Assembly: GCA_009760855.2 (NCBI GenBank)
Contig: WPIO01000031.1
Span: forward strand, 3,759,501 to 3,797,500
DNA from: Cristatella mucedo
Lineage: Eukaryota > Bryozoa > Phylactolaemata > Cristatellidae
DNA length: 38,000 nt
Reading direction: 5' to 3'
Within the stretch, counting starts at the first letter, position 1, and each line of letters starts with the position of its first letter. This document shows, one piece after another, positions 1-10,332 of the stretch. The position numbers and the translations under genes are program-made. The notes beneath the pieces are model-generated. The model was not told where the DNA came from. It ran no database searches and saw only the letters and a program-made list of their open reading frames with translations.

Positions 1-1180
1 AAATGCTTTTTCGCTGCTTTCTCACTGGCTATGGATTGCCTAGTGAACTGCTCAATTCGCTGTTCGAGCATAGTGATCGATTTATTCTAGTACAAGTTCT
101 CTGGAGGTAGAGGAGAAAGCAATACAACATACCTATACTGTTCGCGAAAATGTTTGTTTGTTAGTAATAGCTGTTCCTCGCTTTTCTTGAGCCCAGCTAG
201 AATCCAAACGGCCATTGGACATCATGATCACACCGGCTATTAAACAATGATCATTCAGGTACATGGTTTCTTCGGCAAAGCCAGAAATTTTCTTTCCCAA
301 GACTTGCTTAGGAAAGTTAGAATCTGCGTCTTACCAAATGCGTTTCGCTTGATACCACATTTTAACGGAATTTTTTTAGAGATTAAACATGCTGAGTATA
401 GATTGGTAAAGTTATTTAGAATAACTCAAATTTCCGTGTTCATTCAGATAATAATTACCTCATGGCTTCTAAGCATTTGCTGCAAAGAGAAAAGAGTATG
501 ACAGCGTCTTCAATGAGGTATCTGAGTAGCCAGCTGCTCTCAAAAGTCAGGCATTTTATTGTCAGCACTGTTGCACTCACTCAGAAACAGCAGTCACATG
601 GCGCCACGTGACAGTCCCATCGACTTTTTTATTCGATAGGCTCCAAAATATGTGTAGGGATTACTTGGCCTCGAGTTACTCACTCCAGCCCTTTACTGTG
701 CAGCCAGCTAACTTGTTATTGAACGTCAGTCCCCAGCCAATGTTACTAATTCCACCCAACCAAAGTGCACGAAACCACCATCCTACTGTAACGCCGAAGG
801 CTCAGCGGACTAGGCGTAACGTGCTGCTTACCGAGCGGCGTAGCACACGGCCGAATGCGGTTCGGTGCACGCCTATGGGCAGTAAGCAGGCGGCCACGAA
901 ACGAGTGTTTCTGGCGATGACCTACTTATCGTTACTAAGGGGGTCGTAAGTTCGCTGCGTGGATCGGAAAGCGAGACACACGAATACGGGGATTTTACTT
1001 AGCGTTATTCGCAGGCGCACAATGTCGCTTCGTGTCTAGCTCAGTTTTATCCTCTGCAATCCTCGAAGGCTCTGCGGTTTTATTTAATTGATGACACTGC
1101 CCCTGATCGCTGTACGAGTGGGCTACGACACTCGATGCGGTAAGCAGCCCGGACGTGCTATTAGTGTTTGTTTTGCCAAG
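1..1180. other. Upstream flank, nothing recognised
   Basis: Short open stretches at 247-501 and 608-949 show no family resemblance, no splice context and no codon regularity. The 780-1020 portion is CpG-rich. No gene, RNA or repeat boundary is identified. Confidence 0.4.
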
Positions 1181-1185
1181 GGACT

Positions 1186-1345
1186 CCGGTGGGCGAGAGG
1201 GGCGAGGAGAGTCGTGCTTCGCCCTGCTCCGTGTGGAGGGAGAATAAACTGGTGGTGTTGCTCGTCGGCTGGTGTTCTGTGCCGTTCGTGACGATAATTC
1301 AGACTACAGGCTCACAACAGCACAAGCACTTTTTCGGGGGTACAC
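1186..1345 (+). repeat. LTR-like fragment, copy A
   Basis: Shares ggcgaggagag, ctccgtg, aataaactg and cgtcggctgg in order with the reverse complement of 31630-31765 and, over a shorter span, of 5285-5345. The AATAAA followed by a GTTG-rich stretch is what an LTR polyadenylation region looks like. It is degenerate. The LTR nature is inferred from the AATAAA and from dispersal in both orientations. Confidence 0.5.
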
Positions 1346-1489
1346 GTCCCCACACTTAGGCTACCTACGTCTATTGTGAGGAACGACAAAATGCACAGCG
1401 ATCTCTTTTTGTGATATATAGACGGCGATATCTTCTGTCGCTGTCGCAATGTCCAATGCTGTCTCCAGTGTCAGAATTTTTACTGTCAA

Positions 1490-2210
1490 TAGCCTTTGCC
1501 GAGTAGCATTGCACAAAAACGCCACATACCAGCTAGTTTCCCAAAACTTTCCGCAAGAATTAGTTGAATCCGCAATGCTGAGCCAGTAGACGCAAGGGGG
1601 CTAACACTTCTCAGTCGCTGTTTTACCAGGTCGCTGATGATGACATTGGAACTTCTAGGTCTCATTTTTGTGCGGTACGGGCATAGGAAAAAAGAAAGCG
1701 TCCGAAAGTCCGAAAGCGCTCGCTTGAGTTCCAACAGGCTCTTATCCGACGGTTTAGCCGGCGATACGAGACTACCCAGCAGGTCGTATGCCTTAGCTGT
1801 GACAGAACTCAGAAATACGGCTTTATGGCGATGTTGTGTAACAGTGACTTCAGCTGCAGTAGCTCTTGTTAATGTAATGTATCTCCGTCTGTAACTCCAC
1901 AAAGCCATAAAGACTATGCGGGTCGTAGGCAGGAAAGTGTTGTATAGCGAACTCACAGCCTGAGCGGCTATCGGTGCGCATTCGGTAGCCAACAGACTGT
2001 TGTGGAAGTCTCTCGGAAACGCAGCACAGCGGGTGAACGCGAGCGGTTAACGAGATCCTTGTTGGCTGAATCCGCTTCACAGCCATTGTGCCGGACGATA
2101 TAACCTTGACCTGCAGTGCATCGCTGACTGAGTCAGAAGACCGGCTATTCCTGGAGCTGCAGACTACAGCTGATTGGCTGTACCTAGGCCAATAGACCCC
2201 TGCCAAGGCC
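1490..2210 (-). pseudogene. Decayed Ty3/Gypsy-type Gag fragment
   Basis: The minus strand encodes AVFLSSVTAKAYDLLGSL followed by SPAKPSDKSLLELKRAL (about 1705-1827). This is the pattern typical of Ty3/Gypsy Gag: A-FLS-xG-x-YxLL, then a PxKPsDKsxxEL segment. The Gag-like frame continues across shifts towards 2200, where an FPAYDPHS stretch resembles the N-terminal Gag motif. No zinc knuckle, protease or reverse transcriptase is visible nearby, so this is an isolated, frameshifted relic. The 168-codon open frame (1486-1992) should not be read as a host gene. Confidence 0.6.
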
Positions 2211-2309
2211 ACCCCAGCTACAGCTGATCAGGACTGATCGGAGCATGATCAGGAAGAAAAGCCGGATTAATATGCGTGATGGCTTTCTCAGCCAATAGTA
2301 TTCATTCAG

Positions 2310-2420
2310 GACTAGTATATATTGGACCCACTTGTTGTTTGTTCTTTGTCCGTATTTGAATACGGTCCACGCTCTGTTTGTCGGCTGCGTTAATAAATCA
2401 TAGTAATTTTCTCGACCATT
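2310..2420 (+). repeat. Possible LTR promoter/polyA region
   Basis: A TATA-like agtatatattgg at about 2315 is followed about 75 nt later by AATAAA (about 2392), with the palindrome CCGTATTtgAATACGG between them. The spacing suits an LTR R region, but no second LTR, primer-binding site or ends were found. Confidence 0.25.
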
Positions 2421-2553
2421 GACTGGTGAATGGCTTCACGGCAGCACTGCGTCTCACAATCCTCTCTTTATTTCTCTCAACCCGTACATAAACGAGAGCT
2501 CGACGAATCGAAGCAGACGTCAACATGGCTTTATTATTGGCAGCATGTTCGCA

Positions 2554-2640
2554 GTACATTAGTGTCAGGGTGCTTCGCTAATTACATCTATTGGCCGTAG
2601 ATGAGGAATACATCAGTGTCGGGGCGCTGCGCTAACTACA
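2554..2640 (+). repeat. Two-unit direct repeat, about 34 bp
   Basis: Units at 2554-2588 and 2608-2640 share tacat-agtgtc-ggg-gct-cgctaa-taca with a few substitutions. They are separated by 19 nt containing a short inverted repeat (catcta/tagatg). Confidence 0.6.
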
Positions 2641-2716
2641 ATACCAGCATGCATCGGGCGAACGCAACGGGGATCTACCTAAGTCTCCAATTGCTGGTCT
2701 TAGTGTTCTAACGAAT

Positions 2717-3035
2717 TGTTATGTTTGTGCAGGCAGTCGAGCACAGATCAAGACGGCTCAGGCCGACGCCGTTTATTTCAGAAACGCGGAACCGAGCTGG
2801 TTTGGTCTAGCGGTTAAGGTGCTCGCCCCGACCAAGGTGTAACTGAAGTCGTGGGCTCGAGCCCCGTGGCATATATGAAGCGCCTGAATAGAGATTAAGT
2901 TCTCTTGGGGCGCTATATAAATGAATTATTTAATTATTCTAACCGGACCAGCACGCGGGTCTGCAAACAACTTGTCCCAGCGGGTCGGCTGTCTCGATCG
3001 GAAGAGCTTGGTGGGTGGATAAGCCAGGCGGACCC
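2717..3035 (+). repeat. Dispersed repeat R1 copy 1, split by a SINE
   Basis: The left part (2717-2797) matches 4111-4180, with the shared core agatcaagacggctca then gacgccgtttattt. The right part (2946-3035) matches 4191-4280, with the shared core gtgggtggataagccaggcg. The two halves are contiguous in copy 2 but separated here by a tRNA-derived SINE flanked by AACCG on both sides. Confidence 0.75.
2795..2940 (+). mobile_element. tRNA-derived SINE, copy S1
   Basis: An A-box-like tggtctagcggttaagg, a B-box-like gggctcgagcccc region, then the hairpin tail at 2878-2914 (aagcgcc...ggggcgct) and an AT-rich end. The flanking AACCG (2790-2794 and 2941-2945) may be the target duplication. A tRNA gene is ruled out by the broken acceptor stem and the attached tail. 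Confidence 0.8.
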
Positions 3036-4110
3036 AAAATCCTCTCTTCCCAGCTGTGGCCGACTGAGCATCGGTCGGCTTCTAGAGGCTACGCGACACA
3101 TGCTCGTAGGAAGCACAAAAACCACGGCCTTTGGTGACCAACTGGATGAGTAGGCCACCAGCTTTAAGCCACCGCTGTGGCATAGGCAGCGCCCTTCTCC
3201 TACAACCAGGGGTTGGGTGCGTGCCTCCTCCCTTTGCCGAACGAGTTTCGGCAGTCTCAGTCGCCTTGGCGGCTGCTTCTACATCGCCGGCTCTTCTTGC
3301 CAGCATAGCAGCTCTGGCAGTACTAACCGGCTCCGTAGCAGGGCCAACCGGCGTCGTAGTCGTAGCACAGACCGGGGTCGTAGTCGCAGCGCTGACCGGC
3401 GTAGCAGAGCTTGCCGTATCGCTGAACTCGACCACTGCTTCTTCACGAGGACGTCCGTCGTCGGTAGGCAGGCCGTTTTATGGCCGCCGCGGATACCGTC
3501 CCGTGTACTGGCTCCTTCTTGTGCGAAACCTCGCGGATGGCCGTTTCGCAGACCGATGCCATCTCTCCCTCAGCCTCGAAAACCGCCACCTGACCGGCCA
3601 CTACGTTCTCTCGCAGGCCGCCGCAGGTGGCTCATCCGCCGTCGCCGTCACTTGCTGCAGCTCTGGTACCGTCCAAACAGGCACTTGTGGCACAGACACG
3701 TTAGACTGCAGAAAATTTGTCCCGTTACTAGAGCTTATATCAAAGCTTTTGCAAATGCGACCTGAGCAGGAACATCCACCGTAAATGTAGCAAACCTCAG
3801 GCACAGAGGCAGAGGATGGAGGAAGAATCCTCCTTACAAGTGCCACAAGGTCCTGTAGCTGGAGTTCCGCCGGTTTACGCGGAGCTACCTCTAGCTTTAG
3901 CACGGAATACCTCTTTATCGGAAGGATACTTATCGGCATTGCCTTTCGTCGGGACTCTTCAGAAATATGTTTCTCGAGGCACATCCTCGAAGTAATTGAA
4001 GCATAGTCTGCGTACGTCTGCTCCACCCCCCCCCGACGCTGGTGGAGCTCTCGTATCAGATTCTGCCGTATTACACGCAGCATGTCGTTCAAATCCCATT
4101 TCGTCGCCAC
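3036..4110. other. GC-rich interval with overlapping open frames, unassigned
   Basis: Long open frames exist on both strands (3131-3784 and 3217-3765 on +, 3601-4146 on -). None shows a domain I recognise. The high CpG content and tandem repeat favour stop-free frames by chance. The minus frame (containing KWDLNDMLRVIRQ and KPAELQLQDLVALVRR) looks the most protein-like and could be a retroelement relic. Confidence 0.3.
3326..3412 (+). repeat. Imperfect 21/24-bp tandem repeat
   Basis: Units starting ACCGG at 3326, 3347, 3371 and 3395 share the pattern accggcgtcgtagtcg. Read in one frame this gives Arg/Ser-rich peptides and, on the other strand, Thr/Pro/Ala-rich peptides; both are products of the repeat. 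Confidence 0.65.
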
Positions 4111-4280
4111 TGTTATGTTTGTCGCGCACAGATCAAGACGGCTCAAGCAGACGCCGTTTATTTCGGAATCGCGGAACTGGGCCTCACAGCCAGCACGCGG
4201 GCCTGCAAGAGAGCTCTGTCAGTTGGTCCGCTGTCTCGACCGGAAAAGCTCGGTGGGTGGATAAGCCAGGCGGACTCAAC
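4111..4280 (+). repeat. Dispersed repeat R1 copy 2 (uninterrupted)
   Basis: An uninterrupted copy of the R1 repeat, about 170 bp, giving the empty-site arrangement for the SINE in copy 1. Open frames across it are present in several phases and do not indicate a gene. Confidence 0.75.
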
Positions 4281-4373
4281 ACGTGTCGTGGTAATCGCCG
4301 AACGCCTGTCGTTCCTCATAAATTCGATGAAGAGTTTGCCGGTTGCCATGGGTCAACTCAAAATCCAGCTGTC

Positions 4374-4520
4374 AAGTTTGTGCGGGCAGTCGTGCATGTA
4401 TCGAGACGGCTCAGGCGGGTGCGGTTTATTAAGGAACCACGGAACCGGGCCGCACCGCCTTAAAAGCAGCTGCTGTCTCGGCCGGAAGAGGGCAATGGCT
4501 GGACCAGCCTGGCGGACCCA
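4374..4520 (+). repeat. Dispersed repeat R1 copy 3 (diverged)
   Basis: Shares gtttgtgcgggcagtcg, gagacggctcagg, ctgtctcggccggaag and gcctggcggaccca with copies 1 and 2 but has internal deletions. It lies 94 nt after copy 2, so copies 2 and 3 may be an old tandem pair. Confidence 0.65.
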
Positions 4521-5130
4521 ACAAGCTGAGTAATTTTGTTCGAAGGCTCTATACAGTGTGAAGCAATCTTGATCGAACCCTCTCTCAAGCGGGTTATCAT
4601 TATTGTTTTTCCAGGCTTACCGTACGTCCAAAAGGGTTATTTTGCCGTCCGTAACTCGCGGTGCATTGTAAGGAACAATGCTTAGGCTCCTCTCCTGAGA
4701 ATGTTACCAGCTAAGAAAAGCGGAGGGGGTAGGTCGCAGTGTCGAATACTGGTTGGTCTGGTTAATTCAACCTCAAATTCTGGCTATGGTCTTAAACGGC
4801 AACACACTCTGAGGAGTGTGTTAGCTACTCAAACATCTAAAGTCAGACAGTTTCCTCTGCAGAAGCTCACTCGGCCCTGTACTCGGCCACGTTCAGAAGC
4901 TGCCCTCAAGGAAGCCAAAAGGGGGCTCCTGGCTGCCAGATCTGTCGTAATTTTCGTGAGCTTCGAGGATGTATCCGCTTGGGCATCGATCTCTCCGACC
5001 CGGCGAGTTTGAGATCTGGACTAAGCGTACGGGGTTGATATTTTTCAACCAGTGACCCAGGAGCCGTCGCCCTTAGGTCAGTGAAACATGGCTAGATGGA
5101 TTGTTGATTTCAATTGCATTTCACTTTACA
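4521..5130. other. Nothing recognised
   Basis: A 103-codon open frame (4701-5012, +) has no recognisable motif, splice context or homology. No repeats noted. Confidence 0.3.
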
Positions 5131-5215
5131 GCAAATGTAAAGCGCCTAGAGAGAGATTAAGTTCTCTGAGGGCGCTTTATCAAGTGAATTATTATTATTA
5201 TATTATTATTATTGT
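5130..5215 (+). mobile_element. LINE/SINE 3' tail (solo)
   Basis: acagcaaatgtaaagcgcc opens a hairpin (arms 5139-5146 and 5171-5178, perfect AAAGCGCC/GGCGCTTT) and is followed by ATT repeats. It matches the 3' end of the CR1/L2-like LINE copies at 35863 and 13580. Only the tail survives. Confidence 0.75.
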
Positions 5216-5284
5216 TTTACTACTTTGGTGGGTCCATTTACTAGCGACAATCACAAAGTCGCAGTAATGATACTTGTGGTTCGG

Positions 5285-5345
5285 CATACGGAACGCTGGC
5301 CCAGAACAACGCCAACGGTTTATTGTACAAGGCACGGAGGAGCAA
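5285..5345 (-). repeat. LTR-like fragment, copy C
   Basis: The reverse complement contains ctccgtgccttgta, then caataaaccgttggcg, matching copy B at 31630-31765 nearly base for base over about 45 nt. Confidence 0.55.
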
Positions 5346-6701
5346 GGCGGTAGCGGTGCCTTTTTGTACTCTTGACTCCATCGCTAAGCTTATCTGTTGC
5401 TGCTTATCACGAGCTGCTTATCAGACGAAGCTCGCGTCGTCTGGCACGCATGAAGTGGGCGGATTCTGTCTGCACGGGAAAGCCCCCACTGACCGTTTTC
5501 CCCCAATAAAGTTGGGGGATTTCCACCGCCACGCTTCTTAGTCGGGTCACCTCTAGGTGCGGCTGTAGGTCGGCCATGGCGGCGAGACCGAATTTTAGGT
5601 CTTCGTGCTTCGATCGTTCCAGCTACGTGTTTCGGTACGCATGAGAATCGTCTGACGGTGCAGCCGAGCTGTCGTGGATCGCACGGTTGCCGTATTTTAG
5701 TGAGTAGAAGTATTCACGCATGACGTGCTCAAAAGCGAGTCCCGCTAGAATGGGCATGAGCTAAAGTAATACATTTGGGGAGAGCTAGCTCTTAATTCAT
5801 TGGCGGCCTCAAGTAGTTTGCACTCGGATCTTAAAGAGTCATAATTGGCCGTCGGGGCGGTTTTGGTTTATGACAGAGCTGGCTTTCACGACTAGTGGTT
5901 TCTAAGACTGTTGATCTTCGCGAAAGTTGACTTCCTGGATTTGGCAGGGCATGGGTAGCCGCCTGCTTCGATCGCCGATGAGCTGATTTGATGAATATAG
6001 TCCTTATTAGTACTTAGTCCAAAGGCCTGGATTGGGTAAAATCTGTAAACCTCGACTTTAAGTTCCAGGCCAACGCATCAAGCTGTGGCCGTTCTAGATT
6101 AGACACATTTAAAAGAGTTAAGACCTAAACTTGATGTAACAAGGTTAAATGGTAGTTGCTATTGCTTGCCTCACGGTGTTCTGCCCTTGAATTTCTTTTG
6201 GGTGGGCATTTATTCCAACAACACAGCCCATGGAGATATTTTCAAAACTGGTTTCTTACCGGTGTACCTGACTCCGAGGTCTGATAATTGTTTGCTGTAT
6301 TACTAGTGTCACTCCATTGTGGCTTCTGGCAGTGTTTTTGAGATGAAAAGAGATTCACGTGTCCAAGGTAGGCACAGGCCGACAGTTAGGACTAGTCCCT
6401 TTTACAGTAGAATTCCCGACTTTTTCAGATGGTTTAACGATGCCTCTTAAGATGTTTTAAAAAAGTTGATGATTGATGAAGCCTTAAAAAGCTCACTGAA
6501 ACCATCAAGACTTTCGAAGTTTGCCTGCTGCTTGCTGTCAGGTACCCAGTAGTAATATATACTGTCTGGGTTACTGTTTAGCCTTGGTGAAAGTCATGCG
6601 ATGTGCAGTCCAGTTTCAGAGATCAAAGGCATCATATCGCGTTGCTTATTGCTGTAGACTGCATTAATTGGCGATAAGACGGCACAGGACCATTCTTCAA
6701 C
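5346..6701. other. Presumed 5' flank of the RNF213-like gene, nothing recognised
   Basis: Contains a short hairpin (cccccaa/ttggggg, about 5503-5521). A 72-codon open frame at 5323-5541 carries no family signal. A promoter or 5' untranslated exon should lie here or upstream but is not recognisable by eye. Confidence 0.3.
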
Positions 6702-6888
6702 ATGAATCGGTTCAAATGCCAATGTGGTGAACAACCACTTCAGCCTTCCAGTGATATTTGTTTTTTGTGTATCCGGTGTTCAACAAAGTATGAAGTACAC
6801 TGCAAAAATGACCACATCATCCGACTTAACAGCAAAGGATTGGTTCCAAAGCATTGCATCGAGTGTGACATTTCGACTTCTAATGATG
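6702..6888 (+). CDS. RNF213: RNF213-like exon 1: start codon and Cys-rich zinc-binding N-terminus
   Basis: Encodes 62 codons plus one base, ending at the strong donor GTAAGT. The ATG is the first after an in-frame TAA at 6675-6677, so translation plausibly starts here. The product has Cys pairs or triplets at residues 6/8, 20/23/26, 34 and 52/55, with His38, which looks like one or two zinc ribbons. Human RNF213 also opens with a short Cys-rich zinc-ribbon-like segment, which fits. The trailing base (phase 1) joins 10494 in frame (G+AT = Asp). There is no recognisable TATA box upstream, and any 5' untranslated exon is not resolved. The assignment to this gene is inferred from phase, position and the family's N-terminus; the exon could belong to a separate small gene. 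Confidence 0.6.
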
Positions 6889-9800
6889 GTAAGTTCAACC
6901 TAACATATTGTGGGGCAGAACTAATAATTTATCTAGTGTGCTGCCTTGACCGTGAATGGAGCCATTTAAAAATTGCATCAAAGGTCACAAGGTAGAAATT
7001 CCTTTCAGGCCTTATGTCCGTCTCTTTAAAACATTATTTGTAGCAGACAATGATATTGCTTCGAACGATAGATAGTTATACGAAATAGCCAGCTTCGATG
7101 CCCTACTGAGGTCCAAGAGGAGGGCTTGATAAAAAGAGGAGGAATCTTTACTTAAATGCAACTCATTTGCATAGCACCCTAAGAGAACATAGAACTTTAA
7201 GAGCTTAACTTTAAGGACTTAATTCAGGCACTTCACATATGCCACGTTGGGCCACGACATCTGTCATCAAATGTAATCACCTTGACCTCGATCGCTAAAG
7301 GCGAGTACGTGCCTTACTCTATCGAGTCTAATCTAATCTATAGAGAGTACTTATCTTACTTATCAAACACATGTGAAACTTTTCAGTCTCTCAAGAACGT
7401 GAAACTCAAGATGCACATAATGTCGCCAATAGTTTTGCCGATGGCCCCACAGGTCACAACTTTCTTTTAGTAACATTTGCAGATGGCACTTGGCCCGTCT
7501 TCTCTGGTATTGGCAGCTCCTGAAAACTGCAGATGTCAATGACTTTGACGATATATTGCAACCATAACATCTAAGCCTTGCAGATTCTGAATCTCCCATC
7601 CTATTTTTTGCAGTAGCTGTTGTCTTCTCGGTCACTATCTGTCATTCACAGCAATCTGGCTGCTCTTACCGTACAACATGTTTGTCATATATTGTGTTTG
7701 CATGATTTTGTATTTGAAAATGCATGTTGCACGAGTGGAAACAATGCATGATATGATACGAAAGAGGAACGACAAGAACTTAGAACTCACAAGAGTCCAC
7801 TCTTCATCTAAATACTTCGGAACCATGTGTTCTCTCGTAGCCAGGTGCCATAGAAAGATTGAAGGTGCTGGCCTCCTAGAAGTTATGAATAAATGCAGTC
7901 CTGTACTTGCGGTCCAGCAATTCACGAGGATGTCTCGTTTGTCCCGGTTTGACAATTGATGGAACTACCCAAACCGAATTGTCCTATGGTGCTGTACAAG
8001 TTAAAAGACCAGCGGATACAATAGCCTCATTTATATAGCAGCAGGAGTGCATTCGAAGCTAGCTTGCAGTCGGCAGTGAAGTATTGCATACTGGAGGGCT
8101 CGAACCCACGACCTTGGTTGTGAAGTGCCTGCATCCTAATCTGCAGTAAATACGACATGCAATAGCAGAGTGAAGGTCAATATATCTGCCGGCTATAGCC
8201 ATCATTGTCCTTTGCATTTGCATTTTAGAGTTCCCAATTTGGACCATGTGGCCTATTTCTAAACCCGGTTTGTAATGTTGCTCCGAGTGATTCTTTACTG
8301 TATCCGACCTTAACTTCAGTTTCATTCGTGAACGCCGGTCTAATCCGTCTCCATGTCTTCTTCCTCCTCTTTCTCATCCTCGTGCCCTCTTCTTCTCACG
8401 CTCTAATCTTCCTTGGGCTTGGTCCGACAGTGGTATGCATTAGAACTCGAGCGATTTTCCACTCTGCCGAGTGCAGTGTTAGTGTGGAGGTAGTCTGCAC
8501 TCATCCTCCCACACTGTTTGACACTCTTTTTCGTTAAAATTCCCCTGCCCAGTCTGCTCTGTAATAGCCCCTGGTAGCTTTTAGCTATGCAGCTGTGCAG
8601 CCGAGGTTATGCTGTTACCATTCTGAAGCACGATAGGTCACCGTGGCTGCAGCATACTAGCTTTGCATTGCTTACTACAGACTGCGATGGCAGTGCCACA
8701 AGGCGATTAAGGACAGCTGAATTTTACGTCTATTAATTGCTGTCACTGATATTGGTGGAAGGGGGAGGGCACTTGAAAAGCTGCTGTGACTCGTCAGACA
8801 GAATGCCCCTCCTAAGACAAGCTCTACAGCTAAGTCGGCTGGACACAGCACGGAGTCACACCGGCCAGAGATCCAGCCAGCTGGATCAATGTGAATCTGT
8901 GGAAGTCGGCTAGCGGGCGATAGCTTGCAAGGGCGGCCACATTTCCTTAGAGTGTTCGTCGGAGCTGTTGGGGAAATTATATGTGGGTCAAACTCCCTTG
9001 AGTAGCTCAGACAGCAGCACCCAAAAATGGACACTAAGAAAGCCTCCCCAAGGCACTCACCCAGTGGCTCAACAGTCTGGCCAGTGGAGCCATTACAGAA
9101 GCTATGGTGCTTTCCAATGTGCTTTCTAGAGCAAAGGACAAGGTTTCACCTCCAGAGATTGGCAAGATATAAAGGCATAGCTGTCTCTTCGTTCTGCCCT
9201 GATGGTCTATTAAGGTGCTAAACATGTGCACTATTAGTGCTATTATTATTCAAGCTGTTGTGTTGAGCTGCAGGGCTTTTTTGGTCACTTCTGGAGCTTC
9301 ATTTGGCACTCAGTCATTCATTGATCTTGACAGCAAATAAGCACTCTTAATTTATTAGCTTAATGAATAGGGCATTCAACATATCAGGGCTTGTTGACCT
9401 ATCTCGCGTACCGAAAGCCGCTTAGGCTGTGAGTGCACTATACAAAACTCTCCTGCATAACACCCACATGGTCTTTATGACTTTGTGGAGTCACAGATGG
9501 AGATACATACATACACACTATCTGCTTAAGCTCTATAGGGTTGATGTAACTGCAATCTGTAGATGTTCCTTGTTCGGAGGTTTGGTTTGAAATGGTTTCA
9601 CAGATGCCTGATGGTGGACATCAGCAGATTAGAGTGGCTGCTCTGCACTTCAAGACCGAATGAGGTTACTTAGGCTGATGGCAAATACGGAGCAGAGCAG
9701 ATGGAATGAGCACGTGGGGTCTAGAATGCTGAAATAATTTTGTAAGAGGCCCCTTCTCTGCAGCTTTCTCTGATACTTATGACAGGTCTAATACATAACC

Positions 9801-10291
9801 GTAAGGATTAATTAGCTTTGTTCATTTATAGGAGAAGCTAATGCATCATGCATGATTGATTCTAAAGTAAAACAGCTGGTCTCGTGTGCGGAGTCCTCTG
9901 TTTTGTTCTTATTTCGGCCTTGGAATAGCTAGTGTAATCACAGGAAGCTCGGGCTCAGCAGTTTTGCCAGTTTGTAGCACTTTTTGATTTAAAGTTTTCT
10001 CATTAGATGCATACCACATTTTGTCACTGTGGCTTAAAATTACCACTTGCATGTGGTAAATAAAGTAAATGCTAGCATTGCTGCCTATATGGAAGAATAC
10101 CATGCAGCAGAGCATTTGCCTGCCTTGCAGATGCCATGTGAACCTTGTGTGTGCATGTGTGTATGTGCTCTGTGTGTGTGTGTGGTTGTGTGTGCATGTA
10201 TGTGTGTGTGTATGTGTGTGTGTGTGTGTGCGCGCGCGCGCGTGTGTGTGTGTGTGTGTGTGTGCGTGCATGCGTGTGTGTGTGCTCGCGC

Positions 10292-10332
<41 letters not shown>

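Noticed and set aside
2795-2880. A tRNA gene at the S1 element
   Set aside because: A and B boxes are present, but there is no cloverleaf, and a shared hairpin tail follows, as in a SINE.
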